11,976 nt of DNA from Spirochaetaceae bacterium (GTDB lineage Bacteria > Spirochaetota > Spirochaetia > Treponematales > Rectinemataceae), in assembly GCA_003452735.1 (NCBI GenBank), contig DMNL01000102.1, positions 2,301 through 14,276 of the forward strand, written 5' to 3'. Below are positions 1 through 6,292 of this stretch, piece by piece. The position numbers and the translations under genes are program-made. Each line of letters starts with the position of its first letter. Within the stretch, counting starts at the first letter, position 1. The notes beneath the pieces are model-generated. The model was given only the letters and a program-made list of their open reading frames with translations. It searched no databases and had not been told where the DNA came from.

Positions 1-22
1 CTTGTGGCGCTATTCGATCTAC
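1..22. repeat. 22-bp exact direct repeat, copy at left edge
   Basis: These 22 bases are identical to 1270-1291. On the minus strand both copies encode the VDRIAPQ linker that separates a type B module from the following type A module. The copies are 1269 bp apart (423 codons, in frame), close to two A-B pairs. This indicates recent internal duplication or gene conversion within the repeat protein rather than a mobile element. Confidence 0.9.
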
Positions 23-3000
23 TAGGACAGCTATAGGCCCAGCCTTGGCAAATGCATCATTCAAGTATAGAACCTCAAGACTAACACTGTAGTCTCCATC
101 TGGCACCGCAGTTCCTGCATCATTGGTTCCATTCCAGCGATACTCTCGAGAAAGATCAGCACTACCCGCCCAGCTCTTCATAATTGCACCTTCTTTGGAA
201 CGCACTGCAAGGTTGTACTGCTTGATGCGATCTCGAGCATCAGCATCGACATTTATTACAAGTTCGTCTTTTATTCCATCACCATTGGGACTGATCGCAT
301 TATCACTAAGACGGAGCTGTACTGTACGCCTTCCTGTCTCTACCTGAATCTGGAATGGCCCTACCACGGTTCTGTTGCCCGCTACATCCTCTGATTCCAC
401 CGTATAAGCATAGATGCCATTCGGAACCGTAGATCCACTAGCATCACACCCATCCCATACCAGGTCTTTGGCTTCATTTTGCCAATTCCAACTGCGCAAT
501 ACATTGCCTTTGCTATCCTTTATCATCCCTTTCCAGTCGTCGCCTGGCAATGATTTCTGAGCTATTAAAATGGTGTCGCTTCTGCCATCTCCATCTGGAG
601 AAAATATGCTTCCTTGAACCTGGACTTCTATGCGTGGATATTGCCTGTCTAGCAAGAAAGTCCCAGTGGCACTTTCAGCTTCATCACCATTGCGATACAC
701 AACTTTCATCGATGCAGCATAGTGCCCATCAGGTGCTTGTATTTGAGCATCAGTTTCCCCTTTCCACTCATAGACACTACGCGGCGTTTCACCCTTCCAT
801 GTCCTTACAGCACTCAATGCTGCCGGCCCATCCTGAGCAACAATCTGTAGCACATACTCTTTCACTTTTTCGGGCGAGACAATTTCCGCTCTTATTATCT
901 GCACATCTTTAACGCTATCACCATTGGGACTGAAAGCACGATCACTAACAGTCAAACGCACTGCCTTTTTCTCAGTCTCTATCTCAAAAACAGGACTTAT
1001 ATAGCTGAATCCATTACCAGCAGAATCTTTTGATACAAGATGATATCTGTATTTCCCATCAGCAGCTACATTCCCAGCATTATCCCGGCCATCCCATTCA
1101 AAGGACCGTACCTCATTTTCCCAAGTCCAAACACTCACAGTCCTGCCGGCTAAATCCACAATGCTCCCCTCCCATCTGTCCCCTGGAACAGATCTTTGCT
1201 CTATAGGCAGTGTGTCATTTATGCCATCCCCATTTGGAGAAAATATCGAGCGAGAAAGACTAACAGTCGCTTGTGGCGCTATTCGATCTACGATAAGAGG
1301 GCCTAAACTAGCTTCCGTGGAGTCTCCATTGGGGTATTCGGCTCGGAAGATAGCCGTATAGTTGCCGTCAGGAACAGACAAGCGAGCTGAGCTTGTGCCT
1401 TCCCAAACAATAGTCCGGAGCACATTTCCGATACCTTTCCACTCCATAACCTTCTCTTGTCCAGCAAGTATTGTAAGTTGCCAATCCTGAACGCTTTCTA
1501 TCGCTGTTGCGCTTATGGCAAGAGTCATCTTATCCTGAATCCCATCTCCATTCGGACTAATAGCCATAGTATCAGCGGAAATAGAAGACTGTTTTAAAGT
1601 AGTATCGATACCAATCAAGATAGGCTCTGATGCAAAACTGTTCCCAGCCAAATCTATACAAAATAGTCGATAGGCATAGATTCCATCAGGGAGTAGAGCA
1701 CCTTCGGCTGTTCTGCCATCCCAAAGGATTTCTGATGGCTGACTATCCCTAAATTCCCACTTGCACCTCAGCACACCCTGACTGTCGCGCAATTCTCCTA
1801 TCCATAGAGTTTCTTTCGAGCCAATCTGAGAAATAATCACTTGCGACTGCCTGGCCTCACCTCGAGGATTAAAGAATTCTCGCGAGCGCGATACTTGAGC
1901 TTTTGGTGCGGTAATATCGATAACAAATTCAGGGCTCAGCTTTTTTGTCTTCCAGCCATTTTCGTATTCTAGCGAGAGTTCAAAGTGATAAGTGCCTTCT
2001 TTTAAAAGTGTCCCTTCTCCCTTGCCATCGAATTGGAAATCAGTGGGAGGAGGGCTGCCCTTATTGCCCTCAAGCAATGTAATTTGTCTGATTGTCTTTT
2101 CAGCATCAGATGCGCCTTCTATTGTAGAGGAAACATGAAGCTTCCAGTTCAAAAGCCCATCAATGCTGTCAATTTTCAAATTCACATCAAGAATATCTGC
2201 GACACCATCATCATTCGGGCTAAAGACTTCCCTGTTGAACACAAAAGAGGCGCTTGGCGTTCTTGTGTCAACAACAATCGGTCCATAGCTTATCTTGAAT
2301 TCATTGCCCGCAATATCTACACTTTCGAGGTTTAGTGTATATTTATCATCTTTAACACGGCGGCCTGTCGAATCGGCGCCATCCCATTCAAAATGCTCTG
2401 GCAGAGTGTCGTGATATTGTCGAGTGTAGACCGACTCACCAGCTTCATTGCAGATGCTAAGATTCCATACATCTTCTTTGCTTCCTGATAAGCTAAAAAC
2501 TAGCGTATCTCTGCTTCCATCTCCATCAGGGCTGAAAATAGCTCGAATATCATCAAGAACAATTGCGGCAGATGGTGGCGTCGCATCTAGTATAAAAGAT
2601 TCCGAATAGCTGAGAGGCGAATATCCATTTCGATACTTCATCTCAATGCCTGCTCTATACTGTCCATCCGGAAGCATTTCTCCAGAAGGTCCAAGTCCAC
2701 TAAACTGGAAAGATCTCGGGGGTGGTGTCGAGCCATCACCATAGGAGGTCCAGACTGTCTTGCCATTCTGATCTTGAATAAACTCTTTCCAGGTAACGAG
2801 GTTATCTAAGGATTCAAGCTCGAAAGAGATTAGTGCAGTACCCGCTTCTCCTTCTTTTTTTGGGCTAAAGGCCTTCTTGTTAGCTGCGACTTTTACTGCA
2901 GGTCTGCTGGTGTCTACTATGATCCAATCGGATTTATCCTCAGAAATGCCAATGATTTTTTGGCCAGTGTTTCCAGCAGGATCCATTGTAGAAAGCTTGA

Positions 3001-4717
3001 AACGATAGTAACCATCGGGGACTCTTTTGCCTCTATCATCAGTGCCATCCCAAACAAAGTCGCGAGGCGCACTTCTGCCTTTTATTTCCATTGTCCTAAC
3101 AGCTACATTGCCTTCATTGAGAATTTCGTACTTCCAGTTGTCTTCTATAGAACCTTGAACGCGGAAGGAAATCGTATCTTTGCTATTATCGCCATCAGGG
3201 CTAAAAATCATTATGTCAAAACCTTGTAAGGGCTGTTCGCTGCTCAATACCCATGCATTCACTGTTGGCGCTGTTCGGTCCACAACAACATTCATGCAAG
3301 AGTCATAATTTGCGTTTGTGTTTCCAAGATCATCCCAAGCATGGAAACTCACAATATAGGTTCCCTCGGGTACTGGATTGCCTTCATCATCTTTGCCATC
3401 CCAATCTAAGATATTCGGAACCTGTACGTTCTTCTTTACATAACCAAAACCCTGCTTTAGGGAAGAAAAGGAATCTATACGATCAGGAAGAACAGAATGT
3501 TCTGTAATAGTCCTTACTACCTTGCCAGAGGAGCGGTCCTCGACCTTGAATAACCAACCGGCTACAATTCCCTGTTCGTCTTTTACCGAAACAGGAATCT
3601 CTAGCTTGTCCTGTTTGCCATCGCTATTGGGTGAAATATAGGCTACAGGAGGACCTTCTACAGAAGGCGGAAGCTCGAGCTTCACTTCGGGAGAGCTTTT
3701 ATCAGGCTGTCTCCAAGCAAGCTGAGCGCCAATAGAGAATGAATCTAAGCTATCATAAAGAGGCATGAAGCCAAGGGCTGGAACAATAGCCGATACTCCC
3801 TTATTCTGGGGATCTTTGCTGCCAAGAGGTATCCTTCCCGAAATGGTGATAGAGGGCCATAAACTCCGCCCCGTTTTATTTTGAATATCAAATAGGCTTT
3901 CCGCTATGGAAATTCGAAGATTAAGCATGTTTCGATAAGAAATTCCTATTCCCAGCTCACCCTCTAAATCTCCAAACGAAGGCGCGCGCAAATCAACATT
4001 GGCCCTTATGCGCATATTGTAATCATTTATAAGATCTGCGCTAAATCCGAGACCTGGGCTGAAGGCGGGGAGAAAGCCAGTAGATGCAATGCTTCCGGGC
4101 GACATGCCTATTGGCGGTACCTGATAGTTGAATTCTTTTCCAATTCCGCTAAAAACAAAACCTAATCTTGGATTCTGCAAAAATCCTATATCGGTAAATT
4201 CTTTGATAATCCCAATATCGGACCAAAGCCCCCATCCAAAGCTTCCATTCCCTCCCATTGCAAGCCAAGCGGAAGCTCCCACCGACAGACTATCTGAGAT
4301 TTTTTTCGAGAATCCACCCCCGATAGTAACAAAGGTCCCAAGAGGCATGCTTGTCATTGAACCTGGAGCGCTAAAAAGGCGCACAGAACCGTTCCATACT
4401 CCATAAGCTTGGGGTAGGCTGAAAGCTGCCATTGCTGCACTACCCCATCCTTGAGGCCCCCCTGAAGAGGTGTCAGCGATGCCTGTGTAGGATAAAGCGA
4501 GAATAGGAAGTTCTTCTTCCGATGTAGAAGCCGGGTTTAAATGAAAATTCCATGTGTTGTCCCCTTTTTCAGTGAGCGACATTCCAGCGCCCATCATCCA
4601 AGGACCGTAAATACGGCCAAGCAGCGATGCTCCCTCGGGCGGATCATAGCCAAAGACACCACCTATACTAATAGAGACCAATACAAGCATCATTGCAAAA
4701 ATCCGGGCTTTTTTCAT
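1..4717 (-). CDS. Giant secreted Ig-repeat protein with N-terminal beta-barrel-like region (3' end outside window)
   Basis: The frame stays open from an ATG at 4717 through position 1: 1572 codons with no stop, so the C-terminus is missing. The start is supported by AAGGGG six bases upstream. Residues 1-23 form a signal peptide (KKAR, a hydrophobic stretch, VFG before YDPP). Residues 24 to about 345 alternate aromatic, glycine and polar residues and contain an early HLNPAS motif, which recalls the PorV/UPF0164/FadL-like outer-membrane barrels. This fold call is inference. From about residue 350 onward there are at least 11 Ig-like modules of 103-117 residues. Typical module signatures are a loop such as SPNGDGIND, then WDGxDxxGxxVPDGxYxY, then DxAGN or a VDRxAP linker. 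These resemble the FlgD Ig-like fold, and the loops also resemble those of Bacteroidetes gliding-associated C-terminal domains. A surface-displayed or outer-membrane-anchored stalk or adhesin is plausible, but the function is unproven. The gene lies 77 bp after the preceding same-strand gene and may be cotranscribed with it. Confidence 0.9.
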   Translation of the reverse strand, partial: MKKARIFAMMLVLVSISIGGVFGYDPPEGASLLGRIYGPWMMGAGMSLTEKGDNTWNFHLNPASTSEEELPILALSYTGIADTSSGGPQGWGSAAMAAFSLPQAYGVWNGSVRLFSAPGSMTSMPLGTFVTIGGGFSKKISDSLSVGASAWLAMGGNGSFGWGLWSDIGIIKEFTDIGFLQNPRLGFVFSGIGKEFNYQVPPIGMSPGSIASTGFLPAFSPGLGFSADLINDYNMRIRANVDLRAPSFGDLEGELGIGISYRNMLNLRISIAESLFDIQNKTGRSLWPSITISGRIPLGSKDPQNKGVSAIVPALGFMPLYDSLDSFSIGAQLAWRQPDKSSPEVKLELPPSVEGPPVAYISPNSDGKQDKLEIPVSVKDEQGIVAGWLFKVEDRSSGKVVRTITEHSVLPDRIDSFSSLKQGFGYVKKNVQVPNILDWDGKDDEGNPVPEGTYIVSFHAWDDLGNTNANYDSCMNVVVDRTAPTVNAWVLSSEQPLQGFDIMIFSPDGDNSKDTISFRVQGSIEDNWKYEILNEGNVAVRTMEIKGRSAPRDFVWDGTDDRGKRVPDGYYRFKLSTMDPAGNTGQKIIGISEDKSDWIIVDTSRPAVKVAANKKAFSPKKEGEAGTALISFELESLDNLVTWKEFIQDQNGKTVWTSYGDGSTPPPRSFQFSGLGPSGEMLPDGQYRAGIEMKYRNGYSPLSYSESFILDATPPSAAIVLDDIRAIFSPDGDGSRDTLVFSLSGSKEDVWNLSICNEAGESVYTRQYHDTLPEHFEWDGADSTGRRVKDDKYTLNLESVDIAGNEFKISYGPIVVDTRTPSASFVFNREVFSPNDDGVADILDVNLKIDSIDGLLNWKLHVSSTIEGASDAEKTIRQITLLEGNKGSPPPTDFQFDGKGEGTLLKEGTYHFELSLEYENGWKTKKLSPEFVIDITAPKAQVSRSREFFNPRGEARQSQVIISQIGSKETLWIGELRDSQGVLRCKWEFRDSQPSEILWDGRTAEGALLPDGIYAYRLFCIDLAGNSFASEPILIGIDTTLKQSSISADTMAISPNGDGIQDKMTLAISATAIESVQDWQLTILAGQEKVMEWKGIGNVLRTIVWEGTSSARLSVPDGNYTAIFRAEYPNGDSTEASLGPLIVDRIAPQATVSLSRSIFSPNGDGINDTLPIEQRSVPGDRWEGSIVDLAGRTVSVWTWENEVRSFEWDGRDNAGNVAADGKYRYHLVSKDSAGNGFSYISPVFEIETEKKAVRLTVSDRAFSPNGDSVKDVQIIRAEIVSPEKVKEYVLQIVAQDGPAALSAVRTWKGETPRSVYEWKGETDAQIQAPDGHYAASMKVVYRNGDEAESATGTFLLDRQYPRIEVQVQGSIFSPDGDGRSDTILIAQKSLPGDDWKGMIKDSKGNVLRSWNWQNEAKDLVWDGCDASGSTVPNGIYAYTVESEDVAGNRTVVGPFQIQVETGRRTVQLRLSDNAISPNGDGIKDELVINVDADARDRIKQYNLAVRSKEGAIMKSWAGSADLSREYRWNGTNDAGTAVPDGDYSVSLEVLYLNDAFAKAGPIAVLVDRIAPQ
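1270..1291. repeat. 22-bp exact direct repeat, internal copy
   Basis: Second copy of the 22-base sequence at 1-22, in the same reading frame. It encodes the VDRIAPQ linker between module 7 (type B) and module 8 (type A) of the giant Ig-repeat protein. Confidence 0.9.
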
Positions 4718-4722
4718 CGATA

Positions 4723-4730
4723 TCCCCTTC
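4723..4730 (-). promoter_or_regulatory. Ribosome binding site of the Ig-repeat gene
   Basis: The minus strand reads GAAGGGGA, with AAGGGG six bases before the ATG at 4717. It fixes the start of the giant protein directly before a good signal peptide. No convincing sigma-70 promoter was found in the 77 bp between this gene and the previous stop codon, which fits read-through from upstream. Confidence 0.7.
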
Positions 4731-4794
4731 TCTATTAAAGAAACCTTCAGATTCAATCTATCACAGGAAGAGCCCAACTTCAGGGCTTGACTCA

Positions 4795-5772
4795 TCACTG
4801 ATAAATGACCAGGCTTGGCCTTGGCTCAAGCTGCATAACTTCGACAGGCGACATCAGTGGCATATCGAATCCCGCTAGAGGAAAATCAGATTTAAAAAAG
4901 AGCTTGAAACCTTTTATCGGCATATTCTCTGCGTTCGCGTTTCTTTGATAAGTGGCTTTCTTGAGCTTCGGAGCACCGAAACCATCCGCAGTATGAATAA
5001 GAATGACACGATCCCTGTGCGATATCACTTCCTCACGATCTTGAATCATCTTGTCTGCGAACTGATGCACAACAAGCATACGTATACCAGGAATATCATT
5101 CGCCCTGATATATGCATCCATATAATTCTGAGCATCGTTAAGCTCAGCCGCGGTAATAGATCCTATTTCTTTCATGGGGCTGAGCGTTCTCCACTCCGGA
5201 TCTATCGCTAGATGGACATTTGGATATCGCAAAAATGGCAAGATCTTGTCCATGGCTCCCCGAAGGCTGTATTTGCCTATCTGATGATCGATAAATACAA
5301 GCATGCCCATAGATTGAGCATATCTGATGTAATCCAAAAGTATTTTATCGTCTAGATAACCTATTTCTCCTCCTGGCCAGCAAGTTCCATAGATTATATA
5401 GAATGCTGGAATCACACCATCCTTGCCATTTACCTGGTCATACTGTGATGCCATCTCCTTTAACATTTCAGCGATCTTTTCTTTCGGATAAAGGCCAAGT
5501 ATACCCATTTTATCGGAAAGTGGACTGCCATAATAAGCGAGAATAGTATTGTTTGCCACAAGAGGTACCCTTTCCCACAGAAAGCCTCCACTGGATTGAT
5601 AATTGGCAAGGCTCATATTCTGATCAATACGAGAAATGTTTTCTTTTCTATAGAGAGCAGGAAAAAGCCTATAAGGAAGGGGTTCCATTGCATCGCTTGC
5701 AAAGGAAATTATAAAGAAGAGAATTGCAAAAAGTACATTGCGCACTACGATGGAAGGCTTTGCACAATACAT
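4795..5772 (-). CDS. Secreted TIM-barrel-like protein of unknown function
   Basis: A 325-residue protein. Residues 1 to about 28 look like a signal peptide (K and R, then a hydrophobic stretch ending near SFASDA). The rest shows regularly spaced beta-strand-like segments ending in polar or acidic residues: ILAYYG (77-82), PAFYIIYG (122-129), MLVFIDHQ (157-164), VHLAIDPEWR (186-195), MLVVHQF (232-238) and VILIHTADGFG (256-266). The C-terminus is PLMSPVEVMQL...LVIYQ. This pattern suggests a beta/alpha barrel with a possible hydrolase-type acidic site (D162, D191, E193, D263). From memory, similar proteins with an AIDPEWR-like motif occur as uncharacterised secreted or lipoprotein-like proteins in actinobacteria; I cannot confirm this here. 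An ATG at 5802 is also in frame but lacks a ribosome binding site, whereas 5772 has AAAGGG at six bases and gives a cleaner signal peptide. The gene lies between the rpmB terminator and the Ig-repeat gene. Confidence 0.85.
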   Translation of the reverse strand: MYCAKPSIVVRNVLFAILFFIISFASDAMEPLPYRLFPALYRKENISRIDQNMSLANYQSSGGFLWERVPLVANNTILAYYGSPLSDKMGILGLYPKEKIAEMLKEMASQYDQVNGKDGVIPAFYIIYGTCWPGGEIGYLDDKILLDYIRYAQSMGMLVFIDHQIGKYSLRGAMDKILPFLRYPNVHLAIDPEWRTLSPMKEIGSITAAELNDAQNYMDAYIRANDIPGIRMLVVHQFADKMIQDREEVISHRDRVILIHTADGFGAPKLKKATYQRNANAENMPIKGFKLFFKSDFPLAGFDMPLMSPVEVMQLEPRPSLVIYQ

Positions 5773-5778
5773 TATAAA

Positions 5779-5784
5779 CCCTTT
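5779..5784 (-). promoter_or_regulatory. Ribosome binding site favouring the start at 5772
   Basis: The minus strand reads AAAGGG, then six bases, then the ATG at 5772. The in-frame ATG thirty bases upstream (5802) has no purine-rich site before it. A TACAAT hexamer (minus strand, 5809-5804) lies just before that upstream ATG. If it is a -10 box, transcription would start at or after 5802, which also favours 5772. No good -35 box accompanies it, so the promoter part is weak. Confidence 0.5.
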
Positions 5785-5906
5785 CAATACACAACTATTC
5801 ATTATTGTATCGGCATCAACTTGAGGCTTCTATAGCCCCACCCACAGGGAGTCTAGTCTATCTCCGGAGCATATTTGTAAACCGCTTATCAATATACCGT
5901 GGGAAT

Positions 5907-5930
5907 AAAAAAACCGCCATATTTTGGCGG
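5907..5930 (-). terminator. rpmB: Intrinsic terminator after rpmB
   Basis: The minus strand has the perfect 6-bp stem CCGCCA/TGGCGG with a 5-base loop (5930-5914), followed by seven T residues (5913-5907). It lies about 60 bp after the rpmB stop. The + strand reading also has a T run (5932-5936), but no + strand gene precedes it. The terminator should insulate the downstream secreted-protein genes from rpmB transcription. Confidence 0.9.
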
Positions 5931-5990
5931 CTTTTTAAATAATCCATTACAAATCGGCAAGCATTTTGCCTAAAGCCGATTGAGAAACAA

Positions 5991-6182
5991 CTAAATGTAT
6001 TTCTCCACTTTTCCAGATTTGAGACAACGAGCACATACTTTTATGCGGCGCACAGTTCCATTCTCAATTGTGCGCACTTTGATGAGATTCGGATACCAGG
6101 TTCGGCTTGTGCGGTTCTTTGAATGTGATACATTATTTCCGTAAAGTGTACCTTTGCCGCAGATTTCACACACTCTAGACAT
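5991..6182 (-). CDS. rpmB: 50S ribosomal protein L28
   Basis: This 63-residue protein begins [11 protein letters not shown] and has the L28 features: an N-terminal CxxC (C5, C8), the [15 protein letters not shown] segment (residues 19-33), and a second CxxC (C50, C53) ahead of the basic C-terminus. The four cysteines mark the zinc-binding form of L28, a component of the large ribosomal subunit. An in-frame ATG exists at 6212, but it overlaps the -10 box of the promoter. The ATG at 6182 has GGAGA five bases upstream and gives the normal L28 N-terminus. The gene stands alone with its own promoter and terminator, 110 bp downstream of ffh. No rpmG partner is present in the window. Confidence 0.97.
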   Translation of the reverse strand: MSRVCEICGKGTLYGNNVSHSKNRTSRTWYPNLIKVRTIENGTVRRIKVCARCLKSGKVEKYI

Positions 6183-6187
6183 TGTAG

Positions 6188-6192
6188 TCTCC
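6188..6192 (-). promoter_or_regulatory. rpmB: Ribosome binding site of rpmB
   Basis: The minus strand reads GGAGA, then five bases, then the ATG at 6182. This fixes the start of L28 ten codons inside the longest open frame. Confidence 0.8.
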
Positions 6193-6210
6193 ATAGAACA
6201 TAGTCGATGC

Positions 6211-6239
6211 AATATACCGAAAATGACGAATTATGTAAA
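6211..6239 (-). promoter_or_regulatory. rpmB: Sigma-70 type promoter of rpmB
   Basis: The minus strand has TTTACA (6239-6234; 5 of 6 consensus), a 17-base spacer, and TATATT (6216-6211; 5 of 6). The expected transcript start is near 6204, which leaves a leader of about 20 bases containing the GGAGA ribosome binding site. The spacing and match make this the clearest promoter in the window. It uncouples L28 from the upstream ffh operon. Confidence 0.8.
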
Positions 6240-6292
6240 GTGGTCAGGATATAATTAGCTCGTTTAAATATATTCCTTTACTCTAGCTTGAA

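Larger units (their letters stand above)
1..3634 (-). repeat. Tandem array of 11 or more Ig-like modules, alternating types A and B
   Basis: The nine-codon acidic loop that opens each module lies at 3634-3608, 3202-3176, 2866-2840, 2533-2507, 2221-2195, 1870-1844, 1558-1532, 1240-1214, 931-905, 601-575 and 292-266. All are in one frame (residues 362, 506, 618, 729, 833, 950, 1054, 1160, 1263, 1373 and 1476). Loop sequences are SPNSDGKQD, SPDGDNSKD, SPKKEGEAG, SPDGDGSRD, SPNDDGVAD, NPRGEARQS, SPNGDGIQD, SPNGDGIND, SPNGDSVKD, SPDGDGRSD and SPNGDGIKD. Modules 2, 4, 6, 8 and 10 (type A) end in DxAGN. Modules 3, 5, 7, 9 and 11 (type B) carry a YxNG-like motif (weaker in 11) followed by a V/I/L-D-x-x-x-P linker. 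Module 1 is A-like. Loop spacing is 309-351 bp apart from the first interval (432 bp). The loops of 8 and 10, and of 9 and 11, are exactly 639 bp apart. A twelfth module begins at the left edge. Confidence 0.9.

Noticed and set aside
550..912. + strand open frame of 120 codons (and others at 123-347, 1161-1361, 2033-2335, 2960-3229, 3253-3507, 4128-4406)
   Set aside because: They lie antisense to the continuous Ig-repeat frame, have no ribosome binding sites or recognisable domains, and their composition mirrors the repeat codons on the other strand.
1..3634. Regular 310-340 bp spacing as a CRISPR-like or non-coding satellite array
   Set aside because: The repeats are long, diverged, in frame throughout and translate into a consistent protein domain. 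There are no short identical repeats with unique spacers.
1..3634. Type IX secretion substrate, from the similarity of SPNGDG loops to gliding-associated C-terminal domains
   Set aside because: The loop recurs in every module instead of marking one C-terminal sorting domain, the C-terminus is outside the window, and no secretion-system gene is present.
4771..4787. Hairpin AGCCC-7-GGGCT after the secreted barrel-like gene as a terminator
   Set aside because: The stem is only 5 bp and no T run follows on the minus strand. It may be a minor structure, but it does not support termination.
6240..6292. Terminator between ffh and rpmB
   Set aside because: The A+T-rich stretch offers only imperfect pairing and no stem followed by a T run, so none is annotated.
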